A stretch of DNA of 64,000 bases from positions 469,794 through 533,793 of the forward strand of contig CANMLU010000002.1 of assembly GCA_947498815.1 (NCBI GenBank), in the 5' to 3' direction. This stretch comes from an uncultured Aquimarina sp. Its GTDB lineage: Bacteria > Bacteroidota > Bacteroidia > Flavobacteriales > Flavobacteriaceae. A program made the position numbers and the translations under genes. Numbering within the stretch: position 1 is the first letter of the stretch; every line of letters starts with the position of its first letter. The notes beneath the pieces are model-generated. The model was given only the letters and a program-made list of their open reading frames with translations, was not told the origin of the DNA and searched no databases. Shown piece by piece: positions 54,462 through 63,969 of the stretch.

Positions 54462-55970
54462 TTAGTTGTTTGTAATATTGAATAGTTTTTTTAACTCCTT
54501 ACGATCAATTTTTCCATTCATACTGTGTGGAAATTCTTTAATAAACCTCACATGAGTGGGAATCATATAATTTGGCATCTTCGTCTTCATATAATCAAAC
54601 ATCTCATTGGTATCAAATGTATCCGACTCTATAGCCAATCCTAGTTCTGCATTACCCAAAGAATTCATAACATCTAGGGCGACCATATTTATTTTTTTGG
54701 CCTTGGTTTTAGCATGAAATTCAATCTCTGCAAGCTCAACTCTATATCCTCTTATCTTTACTTGAAAATCTGCTCGACCAACATACATAAAATCACCCTC
54801 TTCATCTTTATAACAAAGGTCACCTGTTTTATAAAATCGAATGTTTTTTCCTTCTTTTTTATCGAGAAAGAAAGCTTCATCATTGCGTTCTTTATTGTTC
54901 CAATATCCTGGTGTTAATTGACAACCTGCAAGACACAACTCTCCTACTTCGCCTACTGCAACTTCTTGGTTTTCTTCATTTACTACAATATATTCTACAT
55001 CATGCAGCGGTATACCGATAGAAATAATACCATTATGAGATTTACAGTTAGTATCCTTATCATATGGATAATATCCACTGTAAACCGTATACTCTGTTGG
55101 TCCATAATAATTAAATATGCTACTGCTAGGAATACACCTACTCCATTCGGCTGCTATATCGGCATGTAATGCTCCTCCACCAAAGCTACAATATCGCACA
55201 TCTGGAGCATTGATTTCATCAAAATATGGTCTCAAATAGTTAATAATAGAAGGTACCATTGTAAGCACGGTAAGCTTATGTTCCTTTATCAGTTTGAAGA
55301 TATAAAAATATTTAATAGCATCCTTTGGAATGGTATAAATACAAGACCCACTTAACAAGGGAAATAAATAGGTTACTACCGAGAAATCAAATGTTAGTTC
55401 AAACATTTGCAGGCATCTATCGGATGACAAAAGATTAAACTCTGTGTCTTTATCAATGGCCGATACAAGACCTTCTATATTACCAAATGTAATTGGGACT
55501 CCTTTTGGTGTTCCGGTAGTACCCGAAGTAAATAATATGTACGCTAATTGTGATTCTGAAATTTTCTTTGCCTCTAGGTTAATATGGGTATCCGAGAGCT
55601 TTTTGGATAAAATCACTTCATGATCTTCGTACATAGTCGTTTCAGAAGAATCGATAACATATTTTGTTTCAGTAAGCTCAAAAATTTTGACATTGCGCTC
55701 CAAAGGTGATGCTGGATTTACGGGTACGTAGGCTTTACCTTCTAACCACAATGCAATAATCGTTGCATAGGTTTCCAAATCATCATTGGTTACCAAACCT
55801 ATTAATTTTTCTGAATCATCAATAACCTCACTAATGGCGGCGCGTATTTTTGACACCGCTTTTGCAAAATCATAATAGGTATAAAAAATATTGTGTATAC
55901 AAAAGGCATTATTATCATAATTACCTTTTATGGACTCCTGTATTCTTTGTACAAAATTTATCATGCTCAT
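54462..55970 (-). CDS. Amino acid adenylation enzyme (DltA-like)
   Basis: This 502-residue ANL-superfamily ligase activates a carboxylate with ATP and loads it on the adjacent carrier. Motif A3 is LFTSGTTGTPKG (146-157), A5 is YYGPTEY (288-294), A7 is KTGDL (381-385), A8 GYRVELAEIEF (408-418) and the A10 lysine is K487 in MNGKIDRKEL. D195 in FDFSV is at the position that holds the substrate amino group in amino-acid adenylating enzymes such as DltA. An amino acid substrate is thus likely. The length matches DltA (about 500). No condensation domain follows, unlike in peptide synthetases. Confidence 0.88.
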   Translation of the reverse strand: MSMINFVQRIQESIKGNYDNNAFCIHNIFYTYYDFAKAVSKIRAAISEVIDDSEKLIGLVTNDDLETYATIIALWLEGKAYVPVNPASPLERNVKIFELTETKYVIDSSETTMYEDHEVILSKKLSDTHINLEAKKISESQLAYILFTSGTTGTPKGVPITFGNIEGLVSAIDKDTEFNLLSSDRCLQMFELTFDFSVVTYLFPLLSGSCIYTIPKDAIKYFYIFKLIKEHKLTVLTMVPSIINYLRPYFDEINAPDVRYCSFGGGALHADIAAEWSRCIPSSSIFNYYGPTEYTVYSGYYPYDKDTNCKSHNGIISIGIPLHDVEYIVVNEENQEVAVGEVGELCLAGCQLTPGYWNNKERNDEAFFLDKKEGKNIRFYKTGDLCYKDEEGDFMYVGRADFQVKIRGYRVELAEIEFHAKTKAKKINMVALDVMNSLGNAELGLAIESDTFDTNEMFDYMKTKMPNYMIPTHVRFIKEFPHSMNGKIDRKELKKLFNITNN

Positions 55971-55972
55971 GA

Positions 55973-57070
55973 TTAGTAAAAATGTCCGTCTCTATTATAT
56001 ATTGTGTGCTTTTCGCCTTCTAATTGCATTGCTTTATGTGCTAAAGCTTTTTTCATGACCTTATAGGTGAAAATTGTCTTGAACCTCTTATTTATGGTAT
56101 CTGCTAATCTCGAATCATCAGTAAAAATAAAATTAGTTTTGGCATTCGTATGATGTGCTATCAAAGCATCAACACAGATATTATAATTTTTATCATCCTT
56201 GACAAGGAAATATTTCACATTAAATTCTTTACCGTTTACAGTAAAAGATAAAAATCCAATAAGTGTATGATCCAAAATAACTTTTACATTGTGTATGCGT
56301 ATGTTTTGACCGTTACCAACTTGTAATGAATGGAATGGATACTTTTTTACTATTGGTATTTGAGTGTATTGAAGATTATTAATTTGCCAGTTTACATAAT
56401 CTTTGGTTTTATGAATAAGATCATCTTTACATAATGGCTCTATAAACTCCCATGTTTCTCTATCCAGTTGAGTGATGTAGTCGTAAGAAAGTTCTTTTGT
56501 GGATTTCTTCAACTTACCTCTATTAATTAACTCAACTATTTTATGTACCAAAACATTCGTCTTATCAATCAAAACCTTGAAATATTTTAAAAACGAAAAT
56601 CTTCCTATTAATATTGATGAATCTAGGCTGAAAAATATGGTATAGCGCAGTCTTGATGCTATTATATCGAAAGGTTGCTTTTCATAAAAATCATTTACAT
56701 TTTCTGCGTACGATTTAATAAGCACTTGTTTGCCAGTAAGATTAATCGCTTCATTATAAATGTATGTTCCCAGGACAGTATCTTTATATGTATCGGTTAC
56801 CCACCACAGAATCATCCAATAGATTTTTTTAAACTCTTTGTCACATACCCTAAGTTGGTCGGGAAACATAAAAATAAAAGAGATCATTTTATCGTTCTCA
56901 AAACCAAGAACACCACAATAGTCGTCGTCTTCTATCCTATCGTTTGAAACAATCCATAATGCCTTACTCTTAGGAAGTGGTATAATGCTATCTTTCCAAT
57001 ACGTATTGTGATCAATAGCATCTCTAAGCATGTTTTTTGTTAAAGGAAGTATTTTTAAATCCTTACTCAT
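55973..57070 (-). CDS. GNAT-like protein in the adenylation operon
   Basis: This 365-residue cytoplasmic protein is not securely identified. The C-terminal half (VILDHTLIGFLSFTVNGKEFNVKYFLV then DALIAHHTNAK) and the N-terminal part with WILWWVTDTYKDTVLG-like segments resemble a GNAT fold, but no clear acetyl-CoA loop is visible. It is in the operon, 2 bases upstream of the adenylation gene and downstream of the formyltransferase. The position suggests it modifies the same sugar. Confidence 0.5.
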   Translation of the reverse strand: MSKDLKILPLTKNMLRDAIDHNTYWKDSIIPLPKSKALWIVSNDRIEDDDYCGVLGFENDKMISFIFMFPDQLRVCDKEFKKIYWMILWWVTDTYKDTVLGTYIYNEAINLTGKQVLIKSYAENVNDFYEKQPFDIIASRLRYTIFFSLDSSILIGRFSFLKYFKVLIDKTNVLVHKIVELINRGKLKKSTKELSYDYITQLDRETWEFIEPLCKDDLIHKTKDYVNWQINNLQYTQIPIVKKYPFHSLQVGNGQNIRIHNVKVILDHTLIGFLSFTVNGKEFNVKYFLVKDDKNYNICVDALIAHHTNAKTNFIFTDDSRLADTINKRFKTIFTYKVMKKALAHKAMQLEGEKHTIYNRDGHFY

Positions 57071-57076
57071 CCCAGT

Positions 57077-57676
57077 TTATTTCTTAAAATGCAGTTCTTC
57101 GATTTTTTTAAATGTCTTGATAATTATCTTTTTTCCTTTACGGGCAAACTTTGGATATACAGAATCAAATGTGTCATTGTCCTTTATTTTGATTGCCGTT
57201 TGACAAAGAATAATTCCTTCATCCAACTTCTCATCAATAACATGTGTCGTAATTCCTGTAATCTTAACACCATATTCCAAAGCATCCTGAATTGCCGTTT
57301 TAGTACCCAAAAAACTGGGGAAAAGCGAGGGATGAATGTTAATAATCCTGTTGGGGAAAGCAGCCAACATTTCATCTCTAATCCGGTACTTAAAAGCGAG
57401 CATAAAGATATAATCAATATTTCGTTTTTTGAGCTCTTCTATTAATTTATTTTGATATGAAATTATATCCGGAAAATCCTTCCTGACTACCCTTATCGTT
57501 TCTATTCCTTCCTCTCTAGCCTTTTCGGCAGCACCACATGGTTCTTGTTCATAAACTAAAACAGAAATATTACTTTTTTCTATTTTTTTGTCCTTAAAAG
57601 CTTGTATGGTGTCTTTGGCATTTTGCCCCCAACCTGTAACAAGAATTGCCCAGTTAATTTTCTTTTCTATATCCAT
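57077..57676 (-). CDS. Formyltransferase (PurN/sugar-formyltransferase type)
   Basis: The 199-residue protein has the formyltransferase catalytic triad N113, H115 and D148 in IINIHPSLFPSFLG and THVIDEKLDEG. PurN has the same size and motifs, but the position in a glycan locus with an aminotransferase suggests that it formylates an amino sugar, using N10-formyltetrahydrofolate. Such enzymes make N-formyl-4-amino-4,6-dideoxy sugars. It is the first gene of the operon that includes the adenylation gene. A TATTTTTG -7 box lies at 57786-57793. Confidence 0.78.
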   Translation of the reverse strand: MDIEKKINWAILVTGWGQNAKDTIQAFKDKKIEKSNISVLVYEQEPCGAAEKAREEGIETIRVVRKDFPDIISYQNKLIEELKKRNIDYIFMLAFKYRIRDEMLAAFPNRIINIHPSLFPSFLGTKTAIQDALEYGVKITGITTHVIDEKLDEGIILCQTAIKIKDNDTFDSVYPKFARKGKKIIIKTFKKIEELHFKK

Positions 57677-57785
57677 TACTTATCTTAAACCTCATTAATC
57701 CCTAATTAGATTTTTTAGGTAATTGTATTTTAAATTACTTAAACTTAGTATATTTATATTTCAATGAAGGATGATTTTTCCCCTG

Positions 57786-57793
57786 CAAAAATA
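57786..57793 (-). promoter_or_regulatory. -7 box of formyltransferase operon promoter
   Basis: TATTTTTG on the minus strand matches TAnnTTTG, 110 bases before the formyltransferase start. No -33 box was seen at normal spacing. Confidence 0.4.
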
Positions 57794-57962
57794 TCTTATA
57801 TTTTATATGATATCGTATTTTCTTCATTTTTTTCACCCCTTCTTATTATTTTTTGAAAAATTTGAGTGATTCGTTTGTACAATTCAAAATACATCAAAAA
57901 CACACTTAATTTTTAAAGAATAATGAATTTTTCAAATTGGAAACAGTACACACACATAAAAT

Positions 57963-59654
57963 ATGACAATACTTGGCTTAAATTACTACTTTCATGACTC
58001 AACAGCGTGCCTGGTTGTAGATGGTAAATTAATCGCAGCGATAGAAGAAGAACGTTTAAATAGAGACAAGCATACTAGGGTTTTTCCGCAGATGGCTGTA
58101 GATCGTTGCCTTAAAATCGCAGGGTTAACATATAATGACATAGATCATATTGCTATTTCGATCAAGCCCACACATAATCTCGGCAAAAAACTATTGCATT
58201 GTCTAAAAAACCTTAAGAGTTTCAAGCCTTTTATTAATCACGAGTTTGTTCATGCTTATAACAAACAAAAAGGTTTCTGGAATTGGTATAAATATCATTG
58301 GAAAAGCAAAAAGAAAGGACCAAAAGTACATCTTATTCCACATCATTATAGTCATGCTCCGGGTAGTTTTTTCGTGTCCCCTTATAAAGAAGCTGCATTA
58401 TTGGGGATAGATGGATCCGGTGAATGGGCCACCAGTTGGCTGGGATACGGTAAAGACAATAAAATTAAGTGTTTAGGTCAAAGTTTTTTTCCTCATTCAT
58501 TAGGTTCCTTTTATGAAGCGGTTACTCAGTTTTGTGGGTTTAGAACTAGTTATGATGAAGGAAAAACAATGGGATTAGCTCCTATGGGCGATGCAAATAT
58601 TTTTAAAAGTGAAGTCGAAAAAATTATTACGGTAGACAAAAACGGAAAACTGCATTTTGATCTCAGTTATTTCAATTATCAAAACATGCATTGGAAACGT
58701 TGTTCGGATAAATTTTTCAAGATTTTTGGACAACCAAGAAAACATGGCGAAGAAATCAAAAAACACCATATGGATGTTGCCGCAGCCTTTCAAAGAGTAC
58801 TTGAGGATAAAGTCCTTGAAATTTGTGATGTTTTATATAAAAAAACTGGAGCAAAATACTTAGTTATTTCTGGAGGTGTATCTCTTAATAGCGTTATGAA
58901 CGGAAGAATTGTGCGAGAGAGTCAATTTAAAGATGTTTATGTAATGCCAGCTGCTGGAGATAATGGCACAGCCCTAGGAGCTGCATTTTATCTTTATAAT
59001 GGCATTTTTAACAAACCAAGAAACTACACGCATCTAGATCCATATGTCGGTACAAGCTATACTAATGAAGAAATAGAAAAGGTGCTGAAAGGAGCAAAAC
59101 TATCGTATCTATACCATGAGGATATTTGTGAGAAAGCAGCATCATTATTAGAAGAGGGTAACATATTGGGGTGGTTTCAAGGAAAAATGGAGATTGGTCC
59201 CAGGGCATTGGGCAGTCGTAGTATCTTGGCGAATCCAGCTTTTCCTGATATGAAGGACAAAATAAATGCCGAAGTAAAATTTAGAGAAGCTTACAGACCT
59301 TTTGCTCCTTCGGCGATTATTGAAGCCAAAGACGAGTTCTTTGACCTTGATGTAGAGGCTCCTTTTATGCTTAAAGTATGTAACGTTCGTAAAGAAAAAC
59401 AAAAAGTAATCCCCGCCGTAACACATGTTGACGGGAGTGCGCGATTGCAAACTGTAAAAAAAGATCTTCACCCCAGGTATTATGATGTAATTAAAAAGTT
59501 AGGTGATAAAACCGGAGTCCCTGTAGTGTTGAATACTAGTTTTAACATTCAAGGAGAGCCTGTGGTAGAATCACCAAAAGATGCGATTAGGTGTTTCTTC
59601 TCTACGGGTTTGGATGCTTTAGTCATTGGTAATTACGTTTTAACTAAAGACTAG
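57963..59654 (+). CDS. Carbamoyltransferase (TobZ/NodU type)
   Basis: This 563-residue enzyme puts a carbamoyl group on a sugar hydroxyl, using carbamoyl phosphate and ATP. The N-terminal Kae1-like domain has NYYFHDSTACLV, HHYSHAPGSFF and GIDGSGEW. The YrdC-like C-terminal domain has GWFQGKMEIGPRALGSRSILA and FAPSAI. It is the only plus-strand gene between two blocks of minus-strand genes here, so it has its own promoter. It would decorate the locus's polysaccharide. Confidence 0.92.
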   Translation: MTILGLNYYFHDSTACLVVDGKLIAAIEEERLNRDKHTRVFPQMAVDRCLKIAGLTYNDIDHIAISIKPTHNLGKKLLHCLKNLKSFKPFINHEFVHAYNKQKGFWNWYKYHWKSKKKGPKVHLIPHHYSHAPGSFFVSPYKEAALLGIDGSGEWATSWLGYGKDNKIKCLGQSFFPHSLGSFYEAVTQFCGFRTSYDEGKTMGLAPMGDANIFKSEVEKIITVDKNGKLHFDLSYFNYQNMHWKRCSDKFFKIFGQPRKHGEEIKKHHMDVAAAFQRVLEDKVLEICDVLYKKTGAKYLVISGGVSLNSVMNGRIVRESQFKDVYVMPAAGDNGTALGAAFYLYNGIFNKPRNYTHLDPYVGTSYTNEEIEKVLKGAKLSYLYHEDICEKAASLLEEGNILGWFQGKMEIGPRALGSRSILANPAFPDMKDKINAEVKFREAYRPFAPSAIIEAKDEFFDLDVEAPFMLKVCNVRKEKQKVIPAVTHVDGSARLQTVKKDLHPRYYDVIKKLGDKTGVPVVLNTSFNIQGEPVVESPKDAIRCFFSTGLDALVIGNYVLTKD

Positions 59655-59667
59655 AGAACAAATCAGA

Positions 59668-60288
59668 CTATGTATCAGCCTTTCTTCTTTCATCATCCAA
59701 ATCTATCATAACCGATTGTGGATCAACCGCAATATCCTTTGAGGTAAGTACATTTTTGATGGTTCTTAAAACAATTTTGAGATCCAGTATAAAGGAAACT
59801 TGTTTTACATATTCGACATCTAATCCAAGTCTGTCATCCCAGTTTAAAAGATTTCGACCCGAAACCTGTGCCAAACCAGTGATCCCCGGTCTAATCGAGT
59901 GACGTTTTCTTTCTTCTTCTTTATAAAATGGTAAATACCTAATTAACAAAGGTCTGGGACCAATAAAACTCATTTCGCCTTTGATCACATTAATGAGTTG
60001 TGGTAGTTCATCCAATGATGTTTTTCTTACAAAACTTCCAACAGGAGTCAACCGTTCTCTATCCGGTAGCAAATTTCCTTGATCATCGGTAAGATCGTTC
60101 ATCGTTTTAAACTTAACAATGCTAAATATCTTTTCGTTTTTACCAGGCCTTTCCTGAACAAAAAAAGGTTTCCCTTTATTAGCCATAGTCAAAAAAAGCA
60201 TAATCAATATGAAACCTGGTGATATTAGTAACATCACGATCAAAGCAACACTAAAATCTAAAAAACGTTTGATAAAACTTTTATACAC
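59668..60288 (-). CDS. PglC-type sugar-phosphate transferase 2
   Basis: This 206-residue paralogue of the gene at 53586 has the same KIFSIVKFKTMND, DELPQLINVIKGEMSFIGPRPLL and RRHSIRPGITGLAQVSGRN-type segments (with KRHSIRPG here). It starts the same kind of reaction: transfer of a sugar phosphate to undecaprenyl phosphate. Two initiating enzymes in one locus suggest two sugars or two glycans. It follows the GT4 gene, 51 bases downstream on the same strand. Confidence 0.92.
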   Translation of the reverse strand: MYKSFIKRFLDFSVALIVMLLISPGFILIMLFLTMANKGKPFFVQERPGKNEKIFSIVKFKTMNDLTDDQGNLLPDRERLTPVGSFVRKTSLDELPQLINVIKGEMSFIGPRPLLIRYLPFYKEEERKRHSIRPGITGLAQVSGRNLLNWDDRLGLDVEYVKQVSFILDLKIVLRTIKNVLTSKDIAVDPQSVMIDLDDERRKADT

Positions 60289-60339
60289 TATTTTGCTGTT
60301 GGTTAATTGGTTTCTTGTTTTACTTAAAGAGTCTAAAAA

Positions 60340-61500
60340 TTATTTTATTAATGTCTGATACTCCTTTAATAGAGCATCCCAAACATATTGTCGCTCATAT
60401 CGATCAATGATCATTGTCCTTGCTCTCTTTGACAGCTTGGATAAAAATGCCTTATCCTCAATCATTCTTTTCATATTAGTATAAAGGCTCTCTTGATCTT
60501 TTGTTGGGATAATAACACCATTAACCATATGTTCAACGATTTCATTACAACCATTTATATCTGTTACTATACTTGGTAGTCCCATAGAACCAGCCTGCAT
60601 AACTACATTTGGGAACCCTTCTCTATAGCTTGGGAAGGTCAAAACATCGGAAATTGAAAAATATGGTCTTACATCTTTTTGCCACCCCGTAGATAGTACA
60701 TTTGGATTGTTATCGATCTCATATTCTGTCTCAGGCAAAACGGGATCGAGATCCTTTTCATAAGGACCAACAAGCAAAAGTTTTGAATTTGTGTACTCTG
60801 CATTAATTAACTTAAATGCTTTGATCAATTCATTTACTCCTTTGTCGGTAACTAATCTACCTACATAAACAAACACGAAATCATCATCTTTAATCCCAAG
60901 TTCATCTCTCAAGGTTTTATCATCTTTTTCTGAATACAGATTTGAATCAAAAAACGAAGTATCTATTCCATTAGAACTACCCTTTGCGATCACCTTTAAC
61001 TTTGTAGCCTTTGTATACTTGTTTTCCAAGATAATATCTTTAAGAACAAAAGAATTTGGGTAAATCATTGTTGCACAGAAATAAGTAATTTTTTCTACAA
61101 CATCCAAAAGAAGACGCTTTGCTCCCTTTGCTTCCAACAAGGGTAATCCAGCTATAGTATGCAATCGTATCGGGACTCCTGCTAGTTTTGCGGCGAGCAT
61201 GGATAAAGTTCCTGCTTTTGGAGTGTGACTATGCACTACATCGGGTTTTTCTTTCCTGAAAATTTTATATAATTGATATACTGCCCTTAAATCTTGAAAA
61301 GGGGTAATCTTGCGAGTCATCTCTACAGCGATTACTGGTACTTCTTCTTTTTTTGAAACATATTCAAGAACATCGCCTCCTTTACTTGAAATCCCAATTA
61401 TAGTATAATATTGAGACATAAATTTCAATTGCCCTTGCAATAATCCTCCTAATGATATTGGCACGGTAGTAACCCGTATTATTTTTTGCATTTCACTCAA
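60340..61500 (-). CDS. GT4 family glycosyltransferase
   Basis: This 386-residue cytoplasmic or membrane-associated glycosyltransferase has a GT-B fold. It has VVHSHTPKAGTLSMLAAK in the first half, FVYVGRLVTDKGVNELIKAF at the linker and the EX7E motif E-G-F-P-N-V-V-M-Q-A in FPSYREGFPNVVMQA. It resembles enzymes that add a second sugar to an undecaprenyl-linked one (PglA type). A start at 61491 is also possible. A TATATTTG -7 box is 34 bases upstream on the minus strand. Confidence 0.88.
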   Translation of the reverse strand: MSEMQKIIRVTTVPISLGGLLQGQLKFMSQYYTIIGISSKGGDVLEYVSKKEEVPVIAVEMTRKITPFQDLRAVYQLYKIFRKEKPDVVHSHTPKAGTLSMLAAKLAGVPIRLHTIAGLPLLEAKGAKRLLLDVVEKITYFCATMIYPNSFVLKDIILENKYTKATKLKVIAKGSSNGIDTSFFDSNLYSEKDDKTLRDELGIKDDDFVFVYVGRLVTDKGVNELIKAFKLINAEYTNSKLLLVGPYEKDLDPVLPETEYEIDNNPNVLSTGWQKDVRPYFSISDVLTFPSYREGFPNVVMQAGSMGLPSIVTDINGCNEIVEHMVNGVIIPTKDQESLYTNMKRMIEDKAFLSKLSKRARTMIIDRYERQYVWDALLKEYQTLIK

Positions 61501-61533
61501 GATTAAAAAATATCAGTAGATTTTTAACGGATA

Positions 61534-61541
61534 CAAATATA
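61534..61541 (-). promoter_or_regulatory. -7 box of GT4 gene promoter
   Basis: TATATTTG on the minus strand matches TAnnTTTG, 34 bases before the GT4 start codon. The rest of the gap up to 61788 shows no other element. Confidence 0.45.
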
Positions 61542-61788
61542 GTTATATGAAGGTGTTTGAATACTTTTAAATTAAGTTTCTTTTCTTGTTTAATCTTTCT
61601 AGAAAAATAATAAACTAAATTATCATATATTTAGAGTGTTTTTTTACAAAAATGTAAGGTTTAACCATAATGAAGCGTGCAAATATGAGGAATATACAAA
61701 TTTTAACATTTTTCTGGATTTTTTACACAATTATTCCAAAGAATGCTCGTTGACAAGTAAATAATTAACCCAAAAATAATTCCCCCAA

Positions 61789-63906
61789 ATGAAAAATTTA
61801 TTTTATTACCTACTTATTTTTTTGACTAGCATCACGTTGTCATGTAGCAGCGAGAATTTTGATGACTCTACTCCAGAAGGAGGAGAAAACCCAACTACAG
61901 GAGAAACTGATCCGGATCCAGACCCAACTCCAGACACACCAGGTAATACCGCCACTACACCATGTGATTTTGATCTTTCGGGTATGGTCGCAAACGAAAC
62001 TAAAGTTATTGATTGTGTACTCGATCTTGAGGGAAAAACGGTTAATCTTCCTGCTGGTGTAACCTTAGAATTTGATAAGGGAGACATCATTAATGGAACA
62101 CTTAATTTCTCTAGTGGAGGAAAAATTGCTGGAGAGTTACTTAATTCAAAACTGAATATTGAAGGTGATGCTCAATTAATTGAGCCAAAATTTAAGATGT
62201 TTGCTAGCAGATGGGATATTGTAGAAGGAACAGTAACGCAAGATGTAGCAGAAAAAAACAGAGTGGCTATAAGAAAGGTTGTAGATTTAACTTTCGGATT
62301 AGGAGCTACCACTTTTGAAATAGATAAGATAGATGCATATTTTTATAGCAGTTCTTTGCTTGAATATGTATTTGAATTACCGTCAAACTTCAATTTAGTA
62401 ATGACCGATAACACACATTTAAGAGCATTCTTAAACGCGAAGTATACTACCTTTTTAATGATATTAAATGCCGAAAATGTTAAGGTAACTGGAGGCAATT
62501 TGTATGGATTCAGAAATACACCGGGATACGACAATTCTATTGTGCATTATTTAATCAAAATCAAAACGGGTATCAATGTAACTGTTGAAAATGTAAGAAT
62601 GACCATGGCGGCCGAGGATGCTATGTCTGTTGAAGCATACAGAAATGCGTTTGACCCTCTTTATATTCCTAGTAGTAATGTATTAATCAAAGGATGTACA
62701 TTTGACTCTAGTAAGAGAAATAACCTGGCTATTGTAGATGGAGAAGATATCGTGGTAGAAGATTGTACTTTTTTAAATGCTGGTGTTGATCTAGAGCATT
62801 CTAATGGTACAGCTCCTAGATATGGTATAGATATAGAGCCAGTAGGACAGTTTAGTGACAACCCTCTACAAAAAGTAAATAGAGTTATTATTAGAAATAA
62901 TACTGAAAGAGGTAGTGCCGCTGGAGCAATAGTCGCTGCAGATGGTGATGATATTTTAATCACAGGAAATTCATTCGAAGAAGTAGTTTCTTATACAGGC
63001 GCTTCAAATATTAGAATTATTGATAACCCATCTCTAGAAGGAGGAATTGCTGCCGGTCAAATTGAGCCGTATGCAAGAGCTAGAAACAAAAACACTATAA
63101 TCTCTGGAAACATTATCAAAAATACTTCAGTAGGTATTGCAGCGTCAAACCAGGATATACAGATATTTGACAACCAAATCCTAGATTGTGCTGTTGGAAT
63201 TCAATTAAACTCTCTTAAAGATTCAAATGTTTATAACAACATTATAAAAAGTAGAGGTCAAGAAGGTGACGGTATTAATGCAATAAACTATGTAGACAAT
63301 GTTGTTATAGATAATAACGAGATCGATGTTGATGACAAGCCATTCTTTTTTAATGCGGTAAACGGTAAAACTGAAGAACAAGGATACACATTCACCTTTA
63401 GTAATAATACTGTTTTATCTGGAGCCATTGCTATTTTTCAATGGTCATTTGGAGGAAACCTTATCAATAATAACATTACAAATTATGGTGTAAGATTAGA
63501 CGGTGTGAACTCATTTACTTTAGACGGCAACACGATTATTTCTAATAACTTTACAGGAATCCAAATCGGACAAGATATTACAAATAATCTAACGCTTAAA
63601 AACAACACTATAGAATGTCTTAACAATGATCGTCCAGGTCATGCTATAGTTGCAGAAGGTATACAGGCAAATGATAACAAGAATATGGTGATCACTAATA
63701 ATACTTCAAAAACGATAAAACACTATAACGGGATAAGCATCGATGGTTATGATGGTGTTACAGTTTCTGATAACAAAGGAACCACCGAAAATTTGGGTAA
63801 TATCGTTTATTATAGAGGTAACAATTCTACTTTTAGTAATAATAGAACTTTAACAGGGGAGATAAGAAATGATATTGAAGGAGCTAACAACTCAGTTTCC
63901 AACTAG
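61789..63906 (+). CDS. Right-handed beta-helix lipoprotein
   Basis: This 705-residue protein starts with a lipoprotein signal (LFYYLLIFLTSITLSC; lipobox TLSC), so it is probably attached to the outer membrane. An acidic Pro/Thr linker (DPDPTPDTPG) leads to a long parallel beta-helix (about 170-700) with repeated N-N-x-I/V turns such as RNNTERGS, ISGNIIKN, FDNQILDCA and ITNNTSKT. Such folds are found in pectate lyases, alginate epimerases and adhesins. No clear catalytic triad is seen. It may hold or modify the polysaccharide made by the locus. Confidence 0.82.
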   Translation: MKNLFYYLLIFLTSITLSCSSENFDDSTPEGGENPTTGETDPDPDPTPDTPGNTATTPCDFDLSGMVANETKVIDCVLDLEGKTVNLPAGVTLEFDKGDIINGTLNFSSGGKIAGELLNSKLNIEGDAQLIEPKFKMFASRWDIVEGTVTQDVAEKNRVAIRKVVDLTFGLGATTFEIDKIDAYFYSSSLLEYVFELPSNFNLVMTDNTHLRAFLNAKYTTFLMILNAENVKVTGGNLYGFRNTPGYDNSIVHYLIKIKTGINVTVENVRMTMAAEDAMSVEAYRNAFDPLYIPSSNVLIKGCTFDSSKRNNLAIVDGEDIVVEDCTFLNAGVDLEHSNGTAPRYGIDIEPVGQFSDNPLQKVNRVIIRNNTERGSAAGAIVAADGDDILITGNSFEEVVSYTGASNIRIIDNPSLEGGIAAGQIEPYARARNKNTIISGNIIKNTSVGIAASNQDIQIFDNQILDCAVGIQLNSLKDSNVYNNIIKSRGQEGDGINAINYVDNVVIDNNEIDVDDKPFFFNAVNGKTEEQGYTFTFSNNTVLSGAIAIFQWSFGGNLINNNITNYGVRLDGVNSFTLDGNTIISNNFTGIQIGQDITNNLTLKNNTIECLNNDRPGHAIVAEGIQANDNKNMVITNNTSKTIKHYNGISIDGYDGVTVSDNKGTTENLGNIVYYRGNNSTFSNNRTLTGEIRNDIEGANNSVSN

Positions 63907-63969
63907 TATCATAACATAGGTATTGAGTCGTCCTAAAATAGGTTGACAGTTTTTAAAAGATTTAATTTA

